A DNA stretch of 64,000 nucleotides from Lumbricus terrestris (GCA_949752735.1 OX457044.1:10483229-10547228); one strand, 5' to 3'. Positions 55,681 through 62,904 are shown, numbered from the stretch's first letter. Numbers and translations: made by a program. The notes: generated from the letters alone by a model not told the origin.

Positions 55681-56103
55681 AGAAAAGAGGGACAGAGACA
55701 GACACAGAGAGAGCAAGAGTGAGAGGCCAAGCCAGAGAGAGAAAAGAGAGAGCAATTAGAGAGAGAGAAAGAGTGAGAGAAAGAGATACATATGGACAGA
55801 GACATAGACTGAATGGGAGATAATGAGAATGATGCAGAGAGAGAAAGAGCGAATCATAATCACGCGTGGTGATAGATATGATATAGAGAGAAGAGTTAGA
55901 TATGATCTGTTGTAACGTCTAATCTCGTCCAATCTGAAGATTTCTGTTCAGATTGTTTTTCCATCTGTGAATTTCATTCAATTTCGTTGAGTCCTTAACA
56001 ATTTCCGCCAGACATGGAATACCTGGAGGTACTGACCGAAGGAATCGAACGGGTGCTGATGGTGAGGGGTGGAGGTCGCGAAGTCATTACCATCTACTCG
56101 TAA
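30038..56103 (+). CDS. KCC: K-Cl cotransporter (SLC12A4-7 / KCC family), 25 exons, 1,104 aa
   Basis: Electroneutral K+ and Cl- symporter of the plasma membrane, used for cell-volume control and chloride extrusion. Exons: 30038-30194, 31764-31787, 33369-33457, 34803-34949, 36153-36299, 37325-37510, 38452-38681, 39357-39565, 41071-41211, 41744-41842, 42320-42377, 42699-42817, 43765-43939, 45101-45199, 46250-46369, 47190-47386, 48114-48282, 48626-48732, 49628-49744, 50432-50521, 51787-51878, 52766-52873, 54090-54298, 55184-55317, 56012-56103. They total 3,315 nt in frame. Twelve membrane segments are visible. [20 protein letters not shown] (TM1) and [17 protein letters not shown] (TM3, with the K+-site Tyr) match KCCs rather than NKCC/NCC, as does the long four-Cys loop between TM5 and TM6. 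The C terminus has [21 protein letters not shown] and the terminal GREVITIYS. Confidence 0.97.
30441..31438. mobile_element. Foldback-type repeat in KCC intron 1
   Basis: Outer inverted pair AACCGTAGTTTAGGCTGATA (about 30443) and TATCAGCCTAAACTACGGTT (about 31415). Inner inverted pair around TTTTTTATACGACCACCAA (30474 and 30829). About five GAAATAGAAGCTGGATT-like words on the left half and about nine CCAGCTTCCATTTC words on the right half could pair. No ORF. Confidence 0.6.
31764..31787 (+). CDS. KCC: KCC exon 2: 24-nt microexon
   Basis: Follows TTATTTCAG and precedes GTAAAT; encodes about eight residues (ADGYFALR). Length is a multiple of three and both junctions are phase 1, so exon 1 can join exon 3 directly without changing frame: a plausible cassette exon. 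Supported only by splice signals and phase. Confidence 0.5.
32905..33370 (+). repeat. 16-bp minisatellite (ATCTGGATTTGATTTA) in KCC intron 2
   Basis: A near-perfect core of about seven units at 33105-33220, with degenerate units on both sides, reaching the acceptor of exon 3. Confidence 0.85.
33369..33457 (+). CDS. KCC: KCC exon 3: N-terminal cytoplasmic domain
   Basis: Acceptor GTTCAG; encodes an acidic segment ending EMALYE, the position of the KNMALFEE-like segment in vertebrate KCCs. Donor GTATGA, phase 0. Confidence 0.85.
34278..34496 (+). mobile_element. SINE copy (degenerate) in KCC intron 3
   Basis: GGGGTGCGGTGGTGTA head, GGTTTGAATCCACC B box, GAAGTCCTTCACTCGC body and a GAGCGCCATAA tail. 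Confidence 0.75.
34500..34692 (+). mobile_element. SINE copy, head-truncated, adjacent to the previous one
   Basis: Starts within the tRNA-like head (GGTGCCTTGGAGCTGGAAG), with B box GGGTTCGAATCC and the shared body. Tandem arrangement with 34278-34496 suggests local duplication or paired insertion. Confidence 0.7.
34803..34949 (+). CDS. KCC: KCC exon 4: N-terminal domain and basic linker
   Basis: Encodes [17 protein letters not shown] (KCC-type SLLSKLANY region), then an acidic stretch and six consecutive lysines ([12 protein letters not shown]) just before TM1. Phases 0/0, donor GTACGT. Confidence 0.95.
36153..36299 (+). CDS. KCC: KCC exon 5: TM1 and start of TM2
   Basis: [20 protein letters not shown] carries the ion-site backbone positions of TM1 (QNIFG); continues into [18 protein letters not shown]. 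Phases 0/0. Confidence 0.97.
36721..36930 (+). mobile_element. SINE copy in KCC intron 5
   Basis: GCCGCGGTGGTGTAGTGG head, GAGGTTCGAATCCACC B box, GGACCTTGGGCAAGTCCTTC body. Confidence 0.85.
36985..37324 (+). repeat. 44-bp tandem array that copies the exon 6 splice acceptor
   Basis: Seven 44-bp units starting at 37017, 37061, 37105, 37149, 37193, 37237 and 37281, in register with the true exon start at 37325, plus a partial unit before them. Each unit begins with the first 14 bases of exon 6 (GCAATTGTAACGTC or with C) and ends with CTGTCTTTGTGTTTAG, the true polypyrimidine tract and AG. The region therefore offers eight near-identical 3' splice sites. Confidence 0.95.
37325..37510 (+). CDS. 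KCC: KCC exon 6: TM2-TM3
   Basis: [20 protein letters not shown] with the potassium-site tyrosine, then [20 protein letters not shown]. It is the last of eight equivalent acceptor sites; only this one leaves an open frame. Phases 0/0. Confidence 0.97.
37590..37870. repeat. Dispersed repeat fragment in KCC intron 6
   Basis: Contains CTACTCAGAGGCGCTCCCAA (reverse SINE-tail word) followed by GGCCATTCCAGGTCGAAGAC-like sequence. Related blocks occur at 44255-44420, 44490-44850 and 48885-49110, so this is an interspersed non-coding family. Confidence 0.5.
38452..38681 (+). CDS. KCC: KCC exon 7: TM4-TM5
   Basis: Encodes [12 protein letters not shown], then [17 protein letters not shown] and [19 protein letters not shown]. 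Ends in phase 2 at donor GTGAGT. Confidence 0.96.
39357..39565 (+). CDS. KCC: KCC exon 8: large extracellular loop
   Basis: Four cysteines (VCFVGG, DNCHSN, MFCGN, SDCQYF) and sequons NDT and NSS match the disulfide-bonded, glycosylated KCC loop; ends with the conserved [10 protein letters not shown]. Confidence 0.95.
39829..40752 (+). repeat. 49/52-bp minisatellite, about 18 copies, in KCC intron 8
   Basis: Unit TCGGTTTCATAACAATAATG plus ATTATATTGATTAATGTTAT and TCTATCGTATTG. Two length forms (with or without AAT) alternate, and ATTAATG/ATTATTG variants give a higher-order pattern. It fills about 60% of the intron. Confidence 0.95.
41071..41211 (+). CDS. KCC: KCC exon 9: end of extracellular loop and TM6
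   Basis: Encodes [20 protein letters not shown], an internally repeated [17 protein letters not shown] acidic stretch, then [19 protein letters not shown]. Phases 1/1. Confidence 0.95.
41744..41842 (+). CDS. KCC: KCC exon 10: TM6-TM7 linker
   Basis: [20 protein letters not shown] is the highly conserved chloride-site region (unwound TM6); then [11 protein letters not shown]. Phases 1/1, donor GTATCC. Confidence 0.96.
41896..42098 (-). mobile_element. SINE copy, reverse orientation, KCC intron 10
   Basis: Reverse complement shows GGGGCGCAATGGTGTAGCGG head, GGTTCGAATTCACC B box and the AGCGCTTCAGCGTGAAACTC body. Confidence 0.83.
42320..42377 (+). CDS. KCC: KCC exon 11: TM7
   Basis: Encodes [20 protein letters not shown]; donor GTTAGT. 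The 58-nt length and phases (1 in, 2 out) fit both neighbours exactly. Confidence 0.9.
42699..42817 (+). CDS. KCC: KCC exon 12: TM8
   Basis: [20 protein letters not shown] then CGAALQSLV, the KCC TM8 signature. Phase 2 in, phase 1 out. Confidence 0.96.
42846..43110 (+). repeat. 32-bp minisatellite, about 8 copies, KCC intron 12
   Basis: Unit CATTAAGTCATTTTAATTGA plus TCACTTGTCAGT; begins 28 bp after the exon 12 donor. Confidence 0.94.
43309..43745 (+). repeat. GGTGACAATGGTTAT-type compound minisatellite, KCC intron 12
   Basis: Five 24-bp units (GACAATGTTTATGGTGATAT + TGGT) followed by about four 45-bp units around GATCATGGTCGTGATGACAA. It ends shortly before the exon 13 acceptor. The long open frame across it is a by-product of the repeat. 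Confidence 0.93.
43765..43939 (+). CDS. KCC: KCC exon 13: TM8-TM9
   Basis: [40 protein letters not shown] and LDLVAPILS-equivalent YLAPIISE. Phases 1/2, donor GTGAGT. Confidence 0.97.
44037..44253 (+). mobile_element. SINE copy in KCC intron 13
   Basis: GGGGTGCGGTGGTGTAGTGG head, TTTCGAATCC B box (one change), TTGGACAAGTCCTTCACTCG body, GGGACGCTATGACAAGTGC tail. Confidence 0.86.
44255..44880. repeat. Two dispersed repeat blocks in KCC intron 13
   Basis: 44255-44420 and 44490-44850 share words with 37590-37870 and 48885-49110 (ATTCCAGA / ATTCCAAAG, then GACTGAGCCATAGCAGT-like text). The second begins with a GCATTTATAAAGCGC word also found at 51942. No coding sequence. Confidence 0.5.
45101..45199 (+). 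CDS. KCC: KCC exon 14: TM10 and TM10-TM11 linker
   Basis: [20 protein letters not shown] then [13 protein letters not shown], nearly invariant in KCCs. Phases 2/2. Confidence 0.97.
45808..46166. mobile_element. hAT-like miniature element, 359 bp, KCC intron 14
   Basis: Ends CAGCGGTTCCCAACC and GGTTGGGAACCACTG. Perfect 8-bp target duplication CTCTAGAC at 45800-45807 and 46167-46174. Internal GGCCCGCGGGCC and repeated GTGGCCCTC words. Same family, opposite orientation, as 59462-59804. Confidence 0.9.
46250..46369 (+). CDS. KCC: KCC exon 15: TM11-TM12
   Basis: [20 protein letters not shown] and [20 protein letters not shown]; marks the switch to the cytoplasmic C-terminal domain. Phases 2/2. 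Confidence 0.96.
46582..46690 (+). mobile_element. SINE 3' fragment in KCC intron 15
   Basis: Begins in the CATCACTCGCAATTGC body and ends in GGGGCGCTATAGAAAT; the tRNA-like head is missing. Confidence 0.72.
47190..47386 (+). CDS. KCC: KCC exon 16: start of cytoplasmic C-terminal domain
   Basis: [40 protein letters not shown] and [10 protein letters not shown], the conserved first beta-alpha segment of the KCC C-terminal domain. Phase 2 in, phase 1 out. Confidence 0.97.
48114..48282 (+). CDS. KCC: KCC exon 17: C-terminal domain
   Basis: [20 protein letters not shown] ... [20 protein letters not shown], matching the KCC KGLTIVGSV region. Phase 1 in, phase 2 out. Confidence 0.97.
48626..48732 (+). 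CDS. KCC: KCC exon 18: C-terminal domain
   Basis: [22 protein letters not shown] motif, the GLGGMKHNTVVMGWP-type signature. Phases 2/1. Confidence 0.97.
48885..49110. repeat. Dispersed repeat fragment in KCC intron 18
   Basis: Reverse SINE-tail words (ATAGTGCCTCTTCAAGGTAG) followed by ACCATTCCAAGCTGTAGGAC; same family as 37590-37870. Confidence 0.5.
49396..49620 (+). repeat. 39-bp palindromic minisatellite abutting the exon 19 acceptor
   Basis: Unit contains ACACATGTGTTGTTCGTTTT and TAAACACATGTGATTTTTG; ACACATGTGT is self-complementary. About five units ending within about 10 bases of the exon 19 acceptor, so the array supplies the T-rich tract. Confidence 0.92.
49628..49744 (+). CDS. KCC: KCC exon 19: C-terminal domain, variable segment plus WWIV
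   Basis: [38 protein letters not shown]. Phase 1 in and out; donor GTATCC. Confidence 0.95.
50432..50521 (+). CDS. KCC: KCC exon 20: C-terminal domain
   Basis: [20 protein letters not shown] then [10 protein letters not shown], almost identical to vertebrate KCCs. Phases 1/1. Confidence 0.97.
50592..50815 (+). mobile_element. SINE copy in KCC intron 20
   Basis: GGGGCACGGTGGTGTAGTGG head, GAGGTTCGAATCCACC B box, CTTGGGCAAGTCCTTCACTC body, GGCCGCTATAGAAGTGCAC tail; lacks the CAAGTCG segment after the B box. Confidence 0.86.
50820..51070 (+). repeat. ACTCACCCATT-type degenerate tandem repeat
   Basis: ACTCACCCATTTGCTCACCC and TTTACTTGCCAGTTACTC words alternate irregularly after the SINE; an older relative of the 12-bp array at 51340. 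Confidence 0.8.
51340..51692 (+). repeat. 12-bp minisatellite (CACTCACCTATT)n in KCC intron 20
   Basis: About 28 units with ACTC insertions and T/C variants. Open frames reading Ser-Leu-Thr-Tyr or Thr-His-Leu-Phe repeats come from it and are not genes. Confidence 0.95.
51787..51878 (+). CDS. KCC: KCC exon 21: C-terminal domain
   Basis: [20 protein letters not shown] then [10 protein letters not shown], matching the [22 protein letters not shown] region. Phase 1 in, phase 0 out. Confidence 0.96.
52531..52704 (+). repeat. (GGT)n microsatellite, about 57 units, KCC intron 21
   Basis: Uninterrupted GGT triplets, then GACGATGATGATGAC. The array ends 61 bp before the exon 22 acceptor on the sense strand. 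All long frames over it (poly-Gly, Val, His, Pro, Thr) are artefacts. Confidence 0.97.
52766..52873 (+). CDS. KCC: KCC exon 22: C-terminal domain
   Basis: [20 protein letters not shown] then [16 protein letters not shown], the SAYTYERTLMMEQRS helix of KCCs. Phases 0/0; donor GTCTGT. Confidence 0.95.
53065..53250 (-). mobile_element. Degenerate tRNA-derived SINE, reverse orientation
   Basis: Reverse complement has GGTTTGATCCCCGTCC (B box) and GGACTTTGAGCAAGTCCTTC, the body shared with the main SINE family, but a different head. Confidence 0.55.
54090..54298 (+). CDS. KCC: KCC exon 23: C-terminal regulatory linker
   Basis: Ser/Thr/Ala-rich segment ([16 protein letters not shown]) then [20 protein letters not shown]. 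It occupies the place where vertebrate KCCs carry the first WNK-SPAK threonine (MTWT context), which is not recognisable here. Phase 0 in, phase 2 out. Confidence 0.93.
54310..54525 (+). repeat. (GT)n-rich microsatellite just after exon 23
   Basis: TGTGTGTATGTTTGTG-type imperfect repeat starting 12 bp from the donor; Val/Cys-rich frames across it are spurious. Confidence 0.93.
55184..55317 (+). CDS. KCC: KCC exon 24: conserved regulatory threonine
   Basis: [35 protein letters not shown]; the HTAV threonine corresponds to the second WNK-SPAK/OSR1 phosphorylation site known to inhibit KCCs. Phase 2 in, phase 1 out. Confidence 0.97.
55396..55475 (+). repeat. (TGAT)n microsatellite, KCC intron 24
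   Basis: About 17 TGAT units with TCGATCGA interruption. Confidence 0.94.
55550..55800 (+). repeat. (GA)n purine tract, KCC intron 24
   Basis: About 250 bp of nearly pure GAGAGA with a perfect core at about 55629-55672. Confidence 0.94.
56012..56103 (+). CDS. KCC: KCC exon 25: C terminus and stop
   Basis: [20 protein letters not shown] then GREVITIYS and TAA, the invariant KCC end. Acceptor TTCCGCCAG. Confidence 0.98.
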
Positions 56104-56989
56104 CTCAACCGACAGACAATGGTCTTCCCTCATGCCAGTAGTTGAATATTCATCAGCTACTGCTGAATATTCATCAACTACTGCTGAATATTCATGACCA
56201 ACAAGCTGTCTGTGGTCTCTTAGTAATGTGTTGTTGCCACCCACTGTCTTGCAAAACTACCGATGGACTATTTTTATCAATCACAGATTATGCTGTTTTG
56301 TGCGAGCTATTTTCCGGGTTCATGTTAGGCGAGATTGTTGGCCTGAGTTAGATTAACGCACGTGCGTGGCTTCCAGCGTTTACCAGTGTATTTAATAGAT
56401 TATTGTATTTTTCTTTCAACTTCTGCAATGCGGTGAACTGCGTGTCTTTTGAATTTGGATTCGCTAATACTTTCTTTGCCTTGTGACAGCTTCATGACAC
56501 ATAATTATATTGACGTCAGGGGAGAGAGTGAGAATTTGAGGAACAGTTTAGAACTGTTGATGATTGTGGGCATTGATTCGTCAAATCAAATTTCAGTTGA
56601 GCTGTAATCAAAAAACCACTCCCTGGATTTCCAGCAAAGTTTTGTTTCGTAAGATTCGGAGCGCCTCTGATTTGATTCCAGTGAAGCGGCACTACATAAA
56701 TTTTTAATCAAAGTTACAGTTACAAGCTTAAGCGATTTGATGTCTTTGATTCCCTTCCGGTTGTCTTTGTTATCATTTTGAAGTATTGCCAATTTAGAAA
56801 ATTCATCTCATAAGTGATTTTACGAGTGATTTAATACTGAAAATGACTCAAATTATTCAACTGATGTTGCGACTTTCTTCCAAGATGACGACTCGTCTTT
56901 CGGTGAAGTTACATGAAGAAAATACTTGAAAGTCTTCGTTAGAAAATGCTGTGTGCCTTATTTTGGCAATGTGTGTGTTAGGCAAAGGT

Positions 56990-57305
56990 GTAATGGGTCA
57001 GTAGCGTAGTGGTTGGTGAACGAGATGTAAAGTTCTCTCAATCGAGAATTCGGTGAGTTCAAATACATACCCGGGCAGAATTCGGTGGTGAGATTCTGCT
57101 TCACCAGCCCCCCCCCCCCCCATCCCATAGCCAATGAGTACACCAACCGTACACTGTTGGTGGGAAGAAGAGACGGTGAGGGAGAGGACTTCGTCACCAT
57201 CCCTCATATGCCAAGGCTGAGAAAATGAAGTCGCTAACTCGTCATACCCAAGCTGGCCTGCTGAGAGGGGAGGGCAAAGGGGCAAATGGTTGCACAGGGG
57301 CCCGG
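56990..57305 (+). mobile_element. Probable tRNA-derived SINE of a second family
   Basis: TCAGTAGCGTAGTGGTTGGT (A-box-like) and GGTGAGTTCAAATACA (B-box-like) spaced as in tRNA heads, then a C-run and a body unlike the main SINE family; ends near GGGGCCCGGTTAC. Confidence 0.5.
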
Positions 57306-58614
57306 TTACTTATAGTGACCCGGGCTGGTAGTAATATGTACAAAGTTTATGATTTGTGCCATTTTAAAAAAATATCTCATTACACATTAGGATAGTTTAG
57401 TGGCTCGTGATTGCTATTCCTAAGGACCTGGAATGTTTCTTATCATCGACACTATACCCAGCGCTTGCTTAAGGGTCTGATCTACTTCTTAAATTATGAA
57501 AATAAATTCTATGTTCAGCCTTTGTTTCCTTTTGCAGGTGTCACAAAAAAGATTAGGTTGCATTGTTTACATTCTTTCCTAGGAATTTGACTCGGTGGGT
57601 AAAATTACCAGAAATTCCTTTTGCTTTCGGTCGCTCTGTGAGTTGAGATTTTGCAGATGTTAATAGTTGATATTATTTATATTTTCTTGTTGCATTTTCT
57701 GCCTTTTCTGAATTAACGGAATTTACGGAAGCATTTCGGAGCAGCTGCAGAAGGTTTTTGCCACTTTTTGTAATCATTATTTGTTTGATCTGCTTTGTCA
57801 GTAAGGCTTTGTTTTGTCACGCGCTTGTGTTTGAGTTCTTTGTCAGTGTGTCAGAAAGGCCATAGGCCGCTGAAATGATGTAAAGCAAAGAGGACTTTCC
57901 AATCCCACTGTCATTGATTTGAGTGAATTACGAATCGCCATGACTTTATACTAATTATATTCAATTGTAATACTACATGCTTGTAAATTGCTTTAATTGT
58001 ATTTTGCCACTGTTCTACATAAAAGCATTTTTTTAGTCCTTTCAAATTGATTTTGGTTGATACTGAACTTCAATCCTCATTTTCATTTTAAAGGAGGCTT
58101 TGCTTTTAAACTTAAGTTATTCTATTTGATGAACTTGTAATATGTGTATATTTTTGAAAACCGACAGAAATATCAGTGTTAACTTTGATGACAATTTCAG
58201 TGGCCTATTGAATGTCTGCCTAATGATAATTTACTGATTTTCAGCAAGAGGGATTTTGTAAACTGATCTTCATGCCAACAGTGTGTGCGTGCCTGTGTGT
58301 GTGTGTGCCTGTGTGTGTATGTTAGGTTAGTGTTACAGTGTGTGCATGTGTGTGCTTGCGCTTATGTTCAGAAGTTGTGATGTTGTGATTACCACTCAGT
58401 AGGCCTTTCTGCTAACTGAAATCGTATCACAAATTGTCTGGTTGTCCTAAACTCCACTTAAACTCGTTTTCGAGCTGTAGTGGCATTAAGCACTTTATAT
58501 TTATGAGAATTTCCGTCCGGTTTGAGTTGTTTGCTTGCCTGACAATAATATTGCATGTAATAATAGATTGTGGGTTCACTTAAAGGTCAGTTGTTCCAAG
58601 CCGAGGATGCAGGG

Positions 58615-58770
58615 AAGGACTGAAGAGGATAATAGATGGAGATAGTGATGGAATGAAGAGAGATAATAGATGGAGATAGTGATGGAATGAAGAGAGATAA
58701 TAGATGGAGATAGTGATGGAATGAAGAGAGATAATAGATGGAGATAGTGATGGAATGAAGAGAGATAAGG
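58615..58770 (+). repeat. 34-bp tandem repeat, about 4.5 copies
   Basis: Unit GAGAGATAATAGATGGAGAT plus AGTGATGGAATGAA, followed by GA-rich DNA to 58915. Confidence 0.93.
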
Positions 58771-59461
58771 ATGATGAGGGATATAGAGAAAGGGAACGAA
58801 GGAAAGAAAGTGAGAGAGGGATTTGATAGGGGGAGGGAAGCATAAGTGAGGAGGAAAGAGATATACAGTAGAGAGAGAAAGGGAGAGAGAGATAGCGAAT
58901 GAGAGGGAGGGATATACCTCGGCCACATTCTTTCAGTCTGTGATGTTGGGGTTTTCGGAGCATATTATATACTTGGACTTCCAAAGAGATAAAATAAATC
59001 CTCTTCTTCTTCTTCGAAGACAAAGTGTCCTTTGAGAACCTGTTTAAGTCTGAGATTCTCTTTCTGAATTTAAATAAATCTCCAGTGGATGTATGTAAAT
59101 AATATTGTGAATAAGTGGTTGGTATCATGTAATTTTAGACGCTAATTATTCGTGTATCTGATTTTTACTGATACATTATTTGTAACCATTCACACGTATC
59201 TATTGTTTTGTGAAACAAAGATGTCTTCTAATAGATTTGTTGATTGTCTGAATGCCTTGTCAGTGTTTCCTGTTCTCTTTTATCTCACTTGAGGTTCCCG
59301 GCAGCAGTGACTATGAACCATTTAAAATTGTTACCTATTGTTTGGGTTTTGCACATTGGGATGGCTGCATGATTGGCTGAGTATGAGGAAGCCTGTTTGG
59401 AGATCTGGACAGGGCCGTAGATCCTGGGGAGGAAAGTGAAGGAATTCCCTTCCTACATGTG

Positions 59462-59804
59462 CAGTGGTTCCCAACCTTTTTGACTTTAGGGTCACTTTGT
59501 CTAAGTTGGATGACACAAGGGCCACTTTTTCCTAGTTGAAAGACGTTAGGGGGCCAAAAGGTTAAAATTTAATTAACTAAAAGCATAAAATTGTTATAAT
59601 TGATTCAAAATAGAATGTTCGATGTTATTTATATAAGTCAAAATAAAAAAATTGTAATAGAAAAAAAAATAATGCGTTCTATCCTATACAAATTGTCAAT
59701 TTTTTATCTATTTTTTTTAATTCTTTGAGAGATAAGGGCCATCTTTTAGGTCTTAGGCCTGGTGAGCTACCTTTGGCCCGCAGGCCACGGGTTGGGAACC
59801 GCTG
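59462..59804. mobile_element. hAT-like miniature element, diverged copy
   Basis: Ends CAGTGGTTCCCAACC and GGTTGGGAACCGCTG. Reverse-orientation relative of 45808-46166 (GGCCCGCAGGCCACGG near its right end). Flanking 8-mers no longer match, so it is older. Confidence 0.8.
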
Positions 59805-60043
59805 TGCTAGTGGAAGTTTGGAATATTGTTTTGTTCAATGCCTTAATTGAATAAATACATTTCCTACGCAGCAGTGTTACATGGGTCGTATACATAGGGG
59901 AACACACATTTCCAACGAGTTTTTCCGCCCCCACCCACCCCATTTCGAAACAGGTCTACTTCCCTGGGTCTGGATGCCTGGTGGGTGTTCTGGGTGCCAC
60001 TGGGTGGTTACCTTATGGAATTTACTTGATTTTTAAGCATGTA

Positions 60044-61446
60044 CAGGGTGGCTCAAAAAAAAACGTACCACCGGGGAAAATGCGATATCTTCGCAGCCGA
60101 TCGAACTTTTTCTGCGAAAATTTTCCAATTTGTAGGGGAATGAATTTCCAACAATACCTGAAAGTTTCATTTGAAACTTTTCATGTTTGCAAAAGTTACA
60201 GCTGTTCAAACTTAAAATTTCGTTTTTTCAATTATCCGCGGAAAATTGACGTCACTTGTAGATTTCCAAGTCAAATGATATCACTTTTCACTACGACCTC
60301 AGCATTCCGTTTTGCAGTTTATTGTAAGGTATAATGAGAGTGTCCACTCCCTGCCTTAACACAAGCTCAAATTCTTTTTGTGAAGCTCAGTATGGCCTTG
60401 TTGGTCGGGTCCTGCGGCAACTGACCCCACATTAGCAGCAAGACTTGCTTCAGCTGGCCAATGTTCTCCAACTTGGGATTAAATGTCTTGCAGCGTTCCA
60501 GCATAGCTCCCCAGACGTGATAAACAAGAGGGTTAAGGTCTGGCGAGTTTGTAAATCATCTTTGCCAATGCATTTACTTCAGTTGATGTCAATAAGGTAG
60601 CGCCATCATAATCAACCTTGCCGTGCGAGCAAGCAGGCGCACTGTCCTGCTGCATAATAAAACCAGATGTTAGAGCATACCTGGTCTTCAATGAGTCTGG
60701 GTAAGCGAGTTCAATGATGAGTTTGACATCTAACCTACTGAATGGGATTAATTGCAGTCTTTTCTTGCAGCCGCAACACACGCCGGCATATCTGATGCCG
60801 AAACCACGATTTGCTTTGCAAACTTGACCTTTCGATTACCAAGCGAATTTCGTGAAAATCGCGCTTTTTCCGTCAGATCAAGCGACCACTTCCTGCCTCT
60901 CTTCCGACATCTGATCTTCGTTACATAAACACGTTTGCAGATAGTCTTCAATGTGCTCAGGCTCCACTTTTCACTGGGTATTTTGCTATGATCACGCGAT
61001 GTCTCAGTCTCTGTTCATGCAAAGTCCGAGTTCCCATTTGATCTTTTGCAGAAACTTTGCCCATGACGTTCATTGTTTGGGTTCACCAATTGAGACCTTA
61101 ATCTATAAAATATCACCAAATACCAGCAGATTGCTTCATAAACAGCTTCTTTACAGCTCATAGTGAGGTCGTATGACATCATCATCAATGAGTGTGTGTT
61201 GTAATTTGCCAAACATCCTAATGAAATCACTTGTATTGGAGCATGATTCTCCGGATAATTGAAAAAACGAAATTTTAAGTTTGAACAGCTGTAACTTTTG
61301 CAAACATGAAAAGTTTCAAATGAAACTTTCAGGGATTGTTGTATATTCATTCCCCTTCAAATTGTGAAATTTTCGCAGAAAAACACCAATCGGCTGCGAA
61401 GATATCGCATTTTCCCCGGTGGTACGTTTTTTTTTGAGCCACCCTG
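60044..61446 (-). mobile_element. Tc1/mariner-superfamily element with about 200-bp TIRs, decayed
   Basis: Starts CAGGGTGGCTCAAAAAAAAA and ends with its reverse complement; flanked by TA on both sides (60042-60043 and 61447-61448). TIRs extend to about 60240 and from about 61253, including CGTACCACCGGGGAAAATGC. A transposase remnant lies on the minus strand between them. Confidence 0.9.
60360..60951 (-). pseudogene. Tc1/mariner transposase remnant
   Basis: Minus-strand pieces: 60951-60748 (basic N-terminal-side fragment); 60781-60533 containing FIMQQDSAPACSHGK, the context of the second catalytic Asp; and, in another frame at about 60548-60500, NSPDLNPLVYHVWG, the context of the third catalytic Asp with the usual DY changed to VY. 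At least one frameshift lies near 60545, and no full DNA-binding domain is visible, so it is inactive. Confidence 0.75.
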
Positions 61447-61699
61447 TATATTATAAAACATATTTTCTTAGAGAAAAGGTTTGCAAAGCAACAGGTAGAC
61501 TATGCCTATTATTGCCCTCATTTCATTTGTAATTTTTTATGTGAGGGGCGCGTACATGAGACCATGCAGCTCGTTAATTTGTTTTGTAAATGTCTAAAGA
61601 ATGCGTCAAAGGAAGCGAGGCTATTAAGTTTCAAAAACTTTCGCACAAAGGAGCCTATTATTTAATTATATTTAAAGAAAATTTCACATTGATTTATGT

Positions 61700-62540
61700 A
61701 TAGCCTAAGAACGTCAGTCAATGCAGTCTTAATTTATTTGTAGCCTACCGGACAGACAAGAAGAAAATGTCACACAATAAATTAAATAAATTGATTTATA
61801 AGAAGTGTTTAATGCGTCACATTAAGAACGTCACACAATGTGGACTTTAATTTATACCTTTATCTACTAGAAAAGTCACACAATAAATTGATTTATAAGA
61901 AGTTATTTATAATAAATTGATTTATAAGAAGTGTTAATACGTCACAACGTCACATTAAGAACGTCACACAATGTGGACTTTAATAATAATTATTTATACC
62001 TCTATCTACTAGAAAAAGTCACAATAACTTAAATAAATTGATTTATAAGAAGTTATTTATAATAAATTGATTTATAAGAAGTGTTAATACGTCACAACGT
62101 CACATTAAGAACGTCACACAATGTGGACTTTAATTTATATCTAGGGCCTACTAGAAGAAAACGCCACACAATAAAGATGAGTAAATTTTGATTAATTTAT
62201 GCCGTACGTACGTCACACAATGCAACTTTAAAAAAATTTGTAGCCTTGAAGAAAACGACACACGAAAAAGATCTTATTTAATATTCTTTGCTTACATCGA
62301 CCTACTTATTTATATCGTAGGCCTATACGTCAAGCAATGCAGCTTCTAAAATTTAATTATTTCTGCACGAAGAAGCGTCACAATAAATATTTTATTTAAT
62401 AATTGTAGGCTTAGATTGGCCTACTTACTTATATCAAACACTAGCCTACGTCAAACGATGCAGCTTTTTAAGAGGAAAGCGTCACAATAAAGCTTTTAAT
62501 TAATGTTGTACTAGGCCTACTAGTATTGATGTCGTAGGCC
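61700..62540 (+). repeat. Diverging tandem repeat with ACGTCACACAATG words
   Basis: Three well-conserved units of about 130 bp at 61780-62130 (AATAAATTGATTTATAAGAA, ACGTCACATTAAGAACGTCA, CAATGTGGACTTTAAT), with progressively degenerate relatives to about 62540. Many TGACGT/ACGTCA half-palindromes. Confidence 0.8.
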
Positions 62541-62576
62541 TACGTCAGACAGTGCAGCTTTTAAATTTATTTCTAC

Positions 62577-62700
62577 CAGTGGCGGCGCTAGGAAGGGGCT
62601 GGGGGGGGGCTAAGCCCCCCTACAAGAGGCTCAGCCCCCCCTAAAAAAAATGACCCATCTGAATTATTTTACATTGAAATATCACGATTTTGGTCGATGA

Positions 62701-62734
<34 letters not shown>

Positions 62735-62896
62735 GTCAGAAATTTTGGCGGCGAAAATGGAAAATTTCCATGAGATTTTTGGTCGATGACTAAAAAAAAA
62801 AAAAAAAAAAGGTCGTCAGAAATTTTGGCGGCGAAAATGGAAAATTTTGCCGCGGGCTTCAGCCCCTCCAAAACTGAAATCCTGGCGCCGGCACTG
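62577..62896. mobile_element. hAT-like miniature element with internal A-runs
   Basis: Ends CAGTGGCGGCGCTAGG and CCTGGCGCCGGCACTG. Flanking 8-mers ATTTCTAC / ATTTCTAA match 7 of 8. Internal segment GTCGTCAGAAATTTTGGCGG is present twice, each after a long A-run. Same family as 27099-27356. Confidence 0.82.
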
Positions 62897-62904
62897 ATTT
62901 CTAA

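Larger units (their letters stand above)
56104..60040. other. Downstream region without a recognisable gene
   Basis: Begins with the KCC 3' UTR (three copies of TGAATATTCATCA near 56142-56200). Holds a SINE-like block near 56990, CA/TG repeats near 58285, a 34-bp tandem repeat at 58615 and a hAT-like element at 59462. Frames are short or repeat-derived. Confidence 0.6.
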
